7,193 bases of DNA from contig JAGHBQ010000081.1 of the NCBI GenBank assembly GCA_021160945.1, forward strand, positions 1-7,193. The letters run 5' to 3'. The translations under genes and the position numbers were made by a program. Under the pieces are notes generated by a model that searched no databases, was not told the origin of the DNA, and worked only from the letters and a program-made list of their open reading frames with translations. Origin of the DNA: Thermoplasmata archaeon. Its GTDB lineage: Archaea > Thermoplasmatota > Thermoplasmata > Thermoplasmatales > Aciduliprofundaceae. Positions 1 through 4,618 of this stretch are shown in pieces (within the stretch, counting starts at the first letter, position 1; every line of letters starts with the position of its first letter).

Positions 1-507
1 AGAAGCAATGAGCACTCCAATCACTGTGTATCCACCATACTGATCCCAGAAGTTCTTTTCATTCTTTCCCGGATAATCTGTTGGATCACCCGGATATGTA
101 CCATTGTTCAGTTCCTGAATATTGGTATATCCATCATGATCAGAATCGAGCTCATTGGTAGCATTCAAAGTATCTCCAACTACGAGGAAGATATTTTTGT
201 TAAATTCATCATAGGTATGCTTTTCAAGAGCACGAACAAAATCCACACCATATGGGTTAAGGCCCTTGAGGGATTTATCAAAGAATAAGTAGGTGATCTT
301 GTCCACCCACTTAAATGATGTTATTCGCCCCTCAATATAGGGATATATGGTTGCTCCCCACATCTTACCCGTGATGTTATAAACCTTACCATCTGCAAAG
401 GTAACTGTTATTGTGGGATAAGCTGATTCCTTCTCTTCCGCATGAACAAAACTAATGCTTAGGAGCAGTAACACGATGGTTGCCAGAGATATCACAGCAC
501 TTCTCAT
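1..507 (-). CDS. Exported EF-hand-like protein, 5' part only (C-terminus beyond window)
   Basis: The reading frame opens at the ATG at 507 and is still open at base 1 (169 residues seen). Residues 1-23 form a signal peptide: a short Arg-containing start, a Leu/Ile/Val-rich core at 11-21, and a Val-His-Ala site after which cleavage is expected. Residues 121-132 (DSDHDGYTNIQE) fit a canonical 12-residue EF-hand calcium loop, with Asp at 1, 3 and 5, Gly at 6, Asn at 9 and Glu at 12. It is followed by a Gly/Pro/Asp-rich turn (NGTYPGDPTDYPG), a combination common in secreted archaeal and bacterial proteins. The last visible residues (YTVIGVLIAS) look like the start of a membrane helix, so it may be a surface protein with a C-terminal anchor. 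The start is supported by a TATA box 27 bases upstream, implying a leaderless mRNA. Residues 24-120 match no family I recognise, and no enzymatic function can be assigned. Confidence 0.8.
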   Translation of the reverse strand, partial: MRSAVISLATIVLLLLSISFVHAEEKESAYPTITVTFADGKVYNITGKMWGATIYPYIEGRITSFKWVDKITYLFFDKSLKGLNPYGVDFVRALEKHTYDEFNKNIFLVVGDTLNATNELDSDHDGYTNIQELNNGTYPGDPTDYPGKNEKNFWDQYGGYTVIGVLIAS

Positions 508-530
508 ACAGGGAGAGGAAAGTTAAGAAG

Positions 531-538
531 TATTTAAA
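531..538 (-). promoter_or_regulatory. TATA box of the exported-protein gene (leaderless)
   Basis: On the minus strand this reads TTTAAATA within an A/T tract (531-545). Its centre lies about 27 bases from the ATG at 507, the normal TATA-to-start-site distance in archaea, so transcription should begin at or within a base or two of the ATG. No Shine-Dalgarno sequence lies between them, as expected for a leaderless message. Confidence 0.6.
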
Positions 539-580
539 AATTTTTACAGGGTAATCCTCTCTCTTCTCCCGATCGAACCT

Positions 581-590
581 TTTTATAATT
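581..590 (+). promoter_or_regulatory. TATA box of the NifX/MinD operon
   Basis: TTTTATAATT, preceded by a purine-containing BRE-like stretch (CGAACC at 575-580). Initiation would be expected near 608-613, giving the first gene (ATG at 706) a leader of about 95 bases. No other convincing TATA box appears within the tightly packed genes up to 3565, so this is probably the main promoter of the whole operon. Confidence 0.5.
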
Positions 591-705
591 CTATTGTGGC
601 ATATGGCATGGGATGTAAAAGATTCGAAGAAACCCAAAAATAGGATTGCGAGGTATAAGGCAGAGTCTGTAGAGTCATAGATAATATTTAGAAGGAGGAG
701 ATAGA

Positions 706-986
706 ATGGATGTTACAGTGGATAAAAATGACACCATCGAAGAGATATATTATACTAAGAATGTAATTTATGACTATTATAAAGAAACTTTTGTAGGTCT
801 AATCCTAGGGATAGAGCTTGACTATCAGGGAAATATTGTGGAGTTCCACCCTTTTTATATGGCGACATAGTTGAATTAGAGAAATTGATTAACAGTATCG
901 AAAATTATACCATACACCATTCGAAGATCATTCTACAAATCTGTCCAGAAATATTTAAAAAGCATGCCCCTATCTTCATTCGGTGA
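706..986 (+). CDS. Small protein of unknown function, apparent -1 frameshift at 849-856
   Basis: The ATG at 706 has a strong Shine-Dalgarno site (GGAGGAG, 694-700) five bases upstream. The first frame ends at TAG 868-870 after 54 residues. A second frame, one base back, runs on to TGA 984-986 and encodes a plausible helical segment with well-mixed charged and hydrophobic residues (ELEKLINSIENYTIHHSKII). Its stop overlaps the ribosome binding site of the next gene, as expected in a coupled operon. The frames meet at CCCTTTTT (849-856), where the frame-0 codons CCT TTT can re-pair as CCC TTT. Joined there the product is 93 residues, with no signal peptide or membrane segment. Either the gene is a true 54-residue ORF followed by noncoding DNA, or one base is missing by mutation, read error or programmed recoding. 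I recognise no family. Confidence 0.5.
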
Positions 987-987
987 G
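982..987 (+). promoter_or_regulatory. Shine-Dalgarno site of the NifX-like gene
   Basis: GGTGAG, five bases before the ATG at 993. It overlaps the TGA (984-986) closing the second frame of the preceding small gene, which suggests translational coupling and supports that second frame being real coding sequence. Confidence 0.6.
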
Positions 988-992
988 CCGAA

Positions 993-1442
993 ATGAAAAT
1001 ATGTGTAGCTTCAGAATCTCGAGGTGGACTTGATGACATGGTATCCATGCAGTTTGGAAGATGCCCCGCTTTCACCATAGTGGAAGTGGAGGGGATGGAG
1101 ATAAAGAATGCATACACCATTCCGAATCCGGGGGCATCTGCCAGTGGAGGAGCTGGTATTCAAGCAGCACAGGCAGTCATAAATGAAGGATGTCAGATAG
1201 TGATTGCAGGAGCCATAGGCCCCAACTCAGCTCAGGCTCTTCAAATGTCAGGTATTGATATGAGGTCTTCGCCTGCAATTAGAGTTAGAGATGCCGTTAT
1301 GCAGTATCTTCAGGGTCAATTACCCCCAGCCCAGTATGGAGGTATGAATCGTGGCGGAGGTAGAGGCATGGGCCGAGGAAGAGGTAGAGGAATGAGTCGT
1401 GGAGGTAGCAGAGGTATGGGGAGAGGTATGGGCCCCTGGTAA
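993..1442 (+). CDS. NifX/ORP-family iron-molybdenum cluster-binding protein with Gly/Arg/Met-rich tail
   Basis: 149 residues. Residues 1-110 match the dinitrogenase iron-molybdenum cofactor family (Pfam Nitro_FeMo-Co: NifX, NafY, the NifB C-terminus, MTH1175, orange protein). Visible signatures are the N-terminal strand MKICVASE, the GLDDMVSMQFGRCPAF segment, IPNPGA, GGAGIQAAQ, and the central VIAGAIGPNSAQAL. Family members bind Fe-Mo or Mo-Cu sulfur clusters in the cytoplasm; here Cys4, Cys24 and Cys67 are available. Residues 117-149 form a low-complexity tail of repeated Gly-Met-Gly-Arg and Gly-Arg-Gly units ending in Pro-Trp; similar tails occur in some relatives, and their role is unknown. 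The gene lies directly before two ferredoxin-containing MinD ATPases, the arrangement of the Desulfovibrio ORP complex. No nitrogenase genes are visible, so nitrogen fixation should not be inferred. The family call is firm; the exact metal is not. Confidence 0.9.
   Translation: MKICVASESRGGLDDMVSMQFGRCPAFTIVEVEGMEIKNAYTIPNPGASASGGAGIQAAQAVINEGCQIVIAGAIGPNSAQALQMSGIDMRSSPAIRVRDAVMQYLQGQLPPAQYGGMNRGGGRGMGRGRGRGMSRGGSRGMGRGMGPW
1343..1436 (+). repeat. Low-complexity GGT/AGA/ATG-rich repeat coding the Gly/Arg/Met tail
   Basis: Irregular short units built around GGTAGAGG, GGCATGGG and GGTATGGG recur through the 3' end of the NifX-like gene. They encode alternating Gly-Arg, Gly-Met and Ser-Arg-Gly. 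Such DNA can expand or contract by slippage, so tail length may differ among close relatives. Confidence 0.7.
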
Positions 1443-1444
1443 AA

Positions 1445-1451
1445 GGAGTGA
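1445..1451 (+). promoter_or_regulatory. Shine-Dalgarno site that decides the start of the first MinD ATPase
   Basis: GGAGTGA begins just after the stop codon of the NifX-like gene and lies five bases before the ATG at 1457. It contains the in-frame GTG at 1448, which therefore should not be the start. Five-base spacing is also seen before 706, 993 and gyrA. Confidence 0.7.
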
Positions 1452-1456
1452 GCCCC

Positions 1457-2326
1457 ATGAAGATAACGGTTACAGGCGGAAAAGGAGGTACAGGGAAGAG
1501 TACAGTAGCTACAAATCTTGCTTTAACCCTTGCTAAGAAATACCATGTGGTTCTTGTAGATGCAGATGTTGAATGTCCCAATGACCACATTCTCCTTTCC
1601 ACAAAACTTGAGAATGAAGAAATCGTGAAACTTTTCAAACCAAAGTTTGATTATTCTAAATGCACAAAATGCGGTGTATGCATCGAGGAATGTGCAGAAA
1701 ATGCCCTGCTTAAGTTCAAAGAGGGCTATCCTTTTTTAATGCCAACCCTCTGTTCAGGGTGCCGTACCTGCCAGCTTGTGTGTCCTGAGGAGGGCGCAAT
1801 TCTTGATGATTATCGGATTGTGGGTTACACCTACTATACAAAGCTCAGTGAGAATCTTGAGCTTGTAACTGGAAAACTTGAGAACGGAGAGGAAAGGTCA
1901 TATCCCACAGTGCTTGCTGCAAGAAGAAGGGCTTTGGGTATAAAAGCAGACATCCATCTCTTTGACACCATGCCCGGCACAGGAAATCATGTGGCGGCAG
2001 CCATTGAAGATTCGAAAGTGGTGATAGCGGTTACCGAGCCTACACCTCTTGGTTTGCACGATTTGGAGATGATCCTTAAATTATTAAATAAACTCAACCT
2101 TAAAGCGTGGGTGGTGGTTAACAGAAGTGATTTGAGTGATATCTCCCATGATTCCATAGTGGAAAAATATGGGGGGGAGATAATAGCAGAGATACCAATG
2201 AGTGATGAAATTTTGAAGAGCTACGTTGAAGGTGTGCCTGTAGTTGTAAAATATCCTGAGAGCAAGCCATCAAAGATCTTTGAGAGTATTGCAAAACGCA
2301 TTGAGGAGGTGATTTCATGGACATAG
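1457..2326 (+). CDS. MinD/Mrp-superfamily P-loop ATPase with inserted ferredoxin domain (first of pair)
   Basis: 289 residues from the ATG at 1457 (an in-frame GTG at 1448 overlaps the ribosome binding site). The deviant Walker A motif GGKGGTGKS is at 7-15, the DAD motif at 35-37, and the switch II/Walker B segment (LFDTMPGTG) at 168-176. Between them, residues 69-109 carry a two-cluster ferredoxin insert: Cys69, 72, 75, 79 and Cys99, 102, 105, 109, each CX2CX2CX3C, the second followed by Pro. This is the architecture of COG1149, MinD-type ATPases with an inserted ferredoxin domain. The likely role is ATP-dependent, redox-linked assembly or transfer of a metal-sulfur cluster with the NifX-like protein, probably as a heterodimer with the next gene product. 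Where the second ATPase has Cys after GIG, this one has Asn. It is soluble, with no membrane segment. The physiological substrate is unknown. Confidence 0.92.
   Translation: MKITVTGGKGGTGKSTVATNLALTLAKKYHVVLVDADVECPNDHILLSTKLENEEIVKLFKPKFDYSKCTKCGVCIEECAENALLKFKEGYPFLMPTLCSGCRTCQLVCPEEGAILDDYRIVGYTYYTKLSENLELVTGKLENGEERSYPTVLAARRRALGIKADIHLFDTMPGTGNHVAAAIEDSKVVIAVTEPTPLGLHDLEMILKLLNKLNLKAWVVVNRSDLSDISHDSIVEKYGGEIIAEIPMSDEILKSYVEGVPVVVKYPESKPSKIFESIAKRIEEVISWT
2305..2313 (+). promoter_or_regulatory. Near-perfect Shine-Dalgarno site inside the first MinD gene
   Basis: GGAGGTGAT, a full-length match to the archaeal anti-Shine-Dalgarno, three bases before the ATG at 2317. It lies in the coding end of the first ATPase gene, whose stop (2324-2326) is downstream of the second gene's start. 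This should give strong, coupled translation of the pair. Confidence 0.8.
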
Positions 2327-3186
2327 TGGTGGCCAGCGGAAAGGGCGGTGTGGGTAAAAGCACGCTAACAGGCTCTCTAATTTCTCTACTTCGAGACTAT
2401 GAGATTGTTGCAGTGGATGCTGATGCGGAAGCACCAAATTTACATATTGTGTTCAATGTGAAAGAGTGGAAGGAAGAGAGAGAACTCATCTCGGCAAAAA
2501 CAGCAAGGATAACTGATGCATGTATAGAGTGTGGAATGTGTGATAATGTATGCATTTATGAAGCTATTCATATAGTGAATAGGAGACACAGAATTAAGCA
2601 ATACCTTTGTGAAGGTTGCGGTGCCTGCAAAGCTGTGTGTCCTGTGGATGCAATAGAGATAAGCGATGCAATATCAGGATGGATAAGAACTGCACACACG
2701 CCCTACGGTCTTTTAGTATCTGCAGAGTTAGATGTGGGCAAGCCCAACAGTGGAAAGCTTGTGACTGAAGAGAAAAATATAGCAAAGCAATGGATAAGAG
2801 AAGGAAAAGCAAAGCATATAATTGTAGATGCTGCAGCAGGGATAGGATGTCAAGTGATTGCATCTTTTAGTGGTGCAAATAAAGCGATTCTCATTGCAGA
2901 ACCAACACCATCCAGTTTAAGTGACCTGATTCGAGTTCACTGGCTCACAGAGCATTTTAGAATTGAACCATATCTAGTTATAAACAAGTATGGAATAAAT
3001 CCAGGATTTGATGGCATAGAAAAATTTGCAGAGGAAAAAGGATTGGAGATTATAGGACGTATACCCTACGATTCCGCCGTTCCGAAATCTCTTACAGCTA
3101 TGAAACCTCTGGTGGAATTTGCTCCTGATTCCTCTGCCTCCATGGAGATTAAGAAAATAGCCGAGGTTGTAGAGGAGTGGTTGTGA
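2317..3186 (+). CDS. MinD/Mrp-superfamily P-loop ATPase with inserted ferredoxin domain (second of pair)
   Basis: 289 residues, overlapping the first ATPase gene by ten bases. Deviant Walker A SGKGGVGKS is at 7-15, followed by DADAEAPNLHIVF from 34. The ferredoxin insert has Cys69, 72, 75, 79 and Cys98, 101, 104, 108, predicted to hold two [4Fe-4S] clusters. The switch II region reads VDAAAGIGCQVIAS (170-183): the usual DxPPG has become DAAAG, while the following GIGC Cys (178) common in COG1149 is kept. EPTPSSLSDL (195-204) is the conserved segment following the strand after switch II. It is the same length as its neighbour and clearly a paralogue, and the two together match the paired ATPases of ORP-type clusters. 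It probably acts in the cytoplasm as the partner ATPase that delivers or assembles a metal-sulfur cluster. Family assignment is firm, biological role inferred. Confidence 0.92.
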   Translation: MDIVVASGKGGVGKSTLTGSLISLLRDYEIVAVDADAEAPNLHIVFNVKEWKEERELISAKTARITDACIECGMCDNVCIYEAIHIVNRRHRIKQYLCEGCGACKAVCPVDAIEISDAISGWIRTAHTPYGLLVSAELDVGKPNSGKLVTEEKNIAKQWIREGKAKHIIVDAAAGIGCQVIASFSGANKAILIAEPTPSSLSDLIRVHWLTEHFRIEPYLVINKYGINPGFDGIEKFAEEKGLEIIGRIPYDSAVPKSLTAMKPLVEFAPDSSASMEIKKIAEVVEEWL

Positions 3187-3308
3187 TGTATGAAGAAGAT
3201 ATCATCCTTTATCTGCTAAAGGAATGTGATGGACTTCACCCCTTTCATATAAGCAGGTTGATTGCTCTGCTGGATCTCTTCTATCTAAAAGAGAAAGGAA
3301 AAAAATGA
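3186..3308 (+). CDS. N-terminal part of a split Panacea (DUF4065)-like protein
   Basis: A 40-residue ORF whose ATG (3186-3188) overlaps the TGA of the second ATPase by one base; GAGGAG at 3172-3177 may serve as its ribosome binding site. It encodes two amphipathic helical stretches (DIILYLLKECDGLHPFHISR, then a Leu-rich segment ending YLKEKGKK) and stops at TGA 3306-3308, directly after a run of seven A (3299-3305). The next ORF begins at 3305 in the -1 frame. Read through, the junction gives YLKEKGKK-MTTLKYQKMPFG, resembling the core of the Panacea/SocA-like family (helix, a Gly-Arg/Lys-Pro-like turn, then a Met-Pro-Tyr-Gly-Pro-like motif). I therefore see this as the first third of one protein of about 126 residues, not an independent peptide. 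The family call is from memory of the motif and is moderate. Confidence 0.55.
   Translation: MYEEDIILYLLKECDGLHPFHISRLIALLDLFYLKEKGKK
3299..3308 (+). other. A7-TGA junction: candidate -1 frameshift or coupled-restart site
   Basis: The bases read A AAA AAA TGA in the frame of the upstream ORF, a perfect X XXY YYZ slippery heptamer followed at once by a stop. The start codon of the downstream ORF overlaps it (ATGA). Slipping back one base joins both ORFs into 126 residues without loss. Alternatives are ATGA termination-reinitiation, RNA polymerase slippage on the A run, or a missing A in the read or genome. Confidence 0.5.
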
Positions 3309-3565
3309 CGACTCTCAAGTATCAAAAAATGCCCTTTGGGTTCTATATAGAGAAGTTACCTGATATTCTGAAGGATATGCCTTTGGAAAAAATTGAAGAA
3401 GAGGGATACAAATATCTTAAGATCAGAGATGATGCAAAGGTAAAGATAAACCTGCCCGATGAAGTAAGGATGAGAATAGATAAAATTCTTGATGAGGTAC
3501 GTGATTTAAGCGATTCAGAGCTTAACGCTAGAGTTCTCAGAGCAGAGTATTACTCGAAGCTGTAA
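3305..3565 (+). CDS. C-terminal part of a split Panacea (DUF4065)-like protein
   Basis: 86 residues from the ATG at 3305 to TAA 3563-3565. Visible elements are LKYQKMPFGFYIEKLPDIL near the N-terminus, a basic/acidic middle (residues about 28-50, including a KVKINLPDE strand), and a final helical stretch DEVRDLSDSELNARVLRAEY. The first element looks like the conserved Lys-Met-Pro-Tyr-Gly-Pro motif of Panacea/SocA-like proteins, and the last like their Leu-Ser-x-x-Glu-Leu helix. Alone it would lack the first helices of that fold, which the 40-codon ORF just upstream supplies in another frame. The ribosome binding site is weak (AAAGGA just upstream), favouring coupling or frameshifting over independent initiation. 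Panacea domains are known as antitoxins or protease adaptors in bacteria; no toxin-like partner is visible, so I assign no such role. It is the last gene of the operon. Confidence 0.6.
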   Translation: MTTLKYQKMPFGFYIEKLPDILKDMPLEKIEEEGYKYLKIRDDAKVKINLPDEVRMRIDKILDEVRDLSDSELNARVLRAEYYSKL

Positions 3566-3574
3566 TCATCCACA

Positions 3575-3585
3575 TTATTTTTATT
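3575..3585 (+). promoter_or_regulatory. TATA-like box of RaSEA (leaderless)
   Basis: TTATTTTTATT in the 42-base gap after the operon, centred about 28 bases before the ATG at 3608. With no Shine-Dalgarno sequence in between, the message is probably leaderless. The same T-rich stretch could also act as an oligo-T terminator for the preceding operon. Confidence 0.5.
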
Positions 3586-3607
3586 CAATGTCGTCTATTC
3601 CCATTTT

Positions 3608-4618
3608 ATGGAGCTTAAAGAACTTCAAAAAAGAATAAGAGATATTCGAAAAAATTCTAGAAGAGAGGAGAAAAAGGGGCTTATTGCGGTTTGGAAAGAA
3701 AAAGATAGGTTTAATAAAGAAATCGTAGATTCTTTTGTGATGATTTTCCGAACTAAAGGATGCAGGTGGGCATATCATTCTGGATGTTCCATGTGTGGAT
3801 ATTTCAACGACACAAATCCAAAAATAAGGGAGGAGGAGCTTCTTGCCCAAATTGAGGAAGCCAAGAAAAAATATGGTGGAGAGCAATTAATAAAGGTGTT
3901 TACCTCTGGATCCTTTTTGGACGATTGGGAAGTTCCAAAGAATGTTCGAGAGAAGCTCTATGATACCTTTTCCTCTGCTAAGAGAATAATTGTGGAAAGC
4001 AGGCCAGAGTACATCACTCAGGAAAAAATTGAAGAGCTATCCTCCAGACAAAATGTGATGGTTGCATTGGGTCTTGAAAGTGCAAATAATGAAACTCTCA
4101 TTTACAGGATAAACAAAGGCTTTACTGTAGAAGATTATGTCAGAGCTGCAGAGTTGCTTCTTCGCAATGATATTCCTGTGAAAACTTATATTCTTCTCAA
4201 ACCACCATTTATGACCGAGAGAAAGGCTATTAATGAAGCGATATACTCTGTAAAATTTGCCTCTAAATATTCGGAGGTGGTATCTGTAAATCCCATGAAC
4301 GTTCAGAATTATACTCTTGTGGAGTACCTTTGGAGAAGAGGCGAGTATCGAGCGCCCTGGCTCTGGAGTGTTGTTGAAGTTCTAAAAAGAACCGTTGAGG
4401 TAGGAGCTGAGGTTGTATCCTATCCAACCGCAGGTGGAACTAAGAGGGGAGCCCATAACTGCGGGAGATGTGACAAAAAAGTAATGAAAAGCATTTTGAA
4501 TTTTTCCCTCACTCAGGATGAGAAATATCTGAATGAGTTAGAGTGTTCATGTAAGAAGAAGTGGAGAAAAATAGTGGAGAATGAGGACTATGTGTGGGAC
4601 TATACTGTGAACTCATGA
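3608..4618 (+). CDS. Archaeosine synthase radical-SAM subunit (RaSEA)
   Basis: 336 residues. It matches the archaeosine biosynthesis radical-SAM family, which acts with ArcS on tRNA position G15: ArcS attaches lysine to preQ0, and RaSEA cleaves the adduct to leave the formamidine of archaeosine. The radical-SAM cluster Cys are in a CX7CX2C spacing (Cys52, 60, 63 in [15 protein letters not shown]), unlike the common CX3CX2C. Other visible elements are FTSGSFLD (98-105), ESRPEYI (130-136), GLES (155-158), and [10 protein letters not shown] (195-204). Two further pairs, Cys285/288 (CGRC) and Cys313/315 (CSC), near the C-terminus could bind zinc or another cluster. The start at 3608 fits the leaderless promoter. 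Its 3' end overlaps the convergent gyrA by six bases. ArcS is not in the window. Elp3-like radical-SAM proteins are more distant alternatives. Confidence 0.88.
   Translation: MELKELQKRIRDIRKNSRREEKKGLIAVWKEKDRFNKEIVDSFVMIFRTKGCRWAYHSGCSMCGYFNDTNPKIREEELLAQIEEAKKKYGGEQLIKVFTSGSFLDDWEVPKNVREKLYDTFSSAKRIIVESRPEYITQEKIEELSSRQNVMVALGLESANNETLIYRINKGFTVEDYVRAAELLLRNDIPVKTYILLKPPFMTERKAINEAIYSVKFASKYSEVVSVNPMNVQNYTLVEYLWRRGEYRAPWLWSVVEVLKRTVEVGAEVVSYPTAGGTKRGAHNCGRCDKKVMKSILNFSLTQDEKYLNELECSCKKKWRKIVENEDYVWDYTVNS
4613..4618. other. Convergent stop-codon overlap of RaSEA and gyrA
   Basis: The palindrome TCATGA supplies TGA to RaSEA on the plus strand (4616-4618) and TGA to gyrA on the minus strand (4615-4613). 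There is no intergenic DNA for a terminator, so each transcript must end inside the neighbouring gene, giving antisense 3' ends. Confidence 0.9.

Larger units (their letters stand above)
508..705. other. Divergent intergenic promoter region, no supported gene
   Basis: This separates the minus-strand exported-protein gene from the plus-strand operon. It holds two outward-facing TATA boxes (531-538 minus, 581-590 plus) with about 40 bases of pyrimidine-rich DNA between them, where a shared regulator could bind. The right part (about 611-705) would be the 5' leader of the operon. One 25-codon ORF (603-680) lies here, but its ATG is upstream of the predicted start site and it has no ribosome binding site, so I do not call it a gene. 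Confidence 0.5.

Noticed and set aside
452..637. 61-codon minus-strand ORF
   Set aside because: It overlaps the signal-peptide gene in another frame and spans both predicted promoters; no motif or ribosome binding site supports it.
618..640. tRNA-like T-arm (GATTCGAA)
   Set aside because: No matching acceptor stem, D-arm or anticodon arm lies at the required spacing.
1448..1456. GTG start three codons upstream of the first MinD ATPase
   Set aside because: This GTG lies inside the Shine-Dalgarno GGAGTGA, which is spaced correctly for the ATG at 1457.
1297..1638. 113-codon minus-strand ORF antisense to the NifX-like and MinD genes
   Set aside because: It is the complement of a repetitive Gly/Arg coding stretch and a Walker A region; its composition is that of a shadow frame.
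993..3186. Nitrogen-fixation cluster
   Set aside because: A NifX-like domain and MinD-type ATPases with ferredoxin inserts occur widely without nitrogenase; no nifHDKENB gene is visible.
3186..3565. Panacea-type toxin-antitoxin system
   Set aside because: Only a Panacea-like domain is suggested; the adjacent genes are ATPases and RaSEA, with no toxin-like partner.
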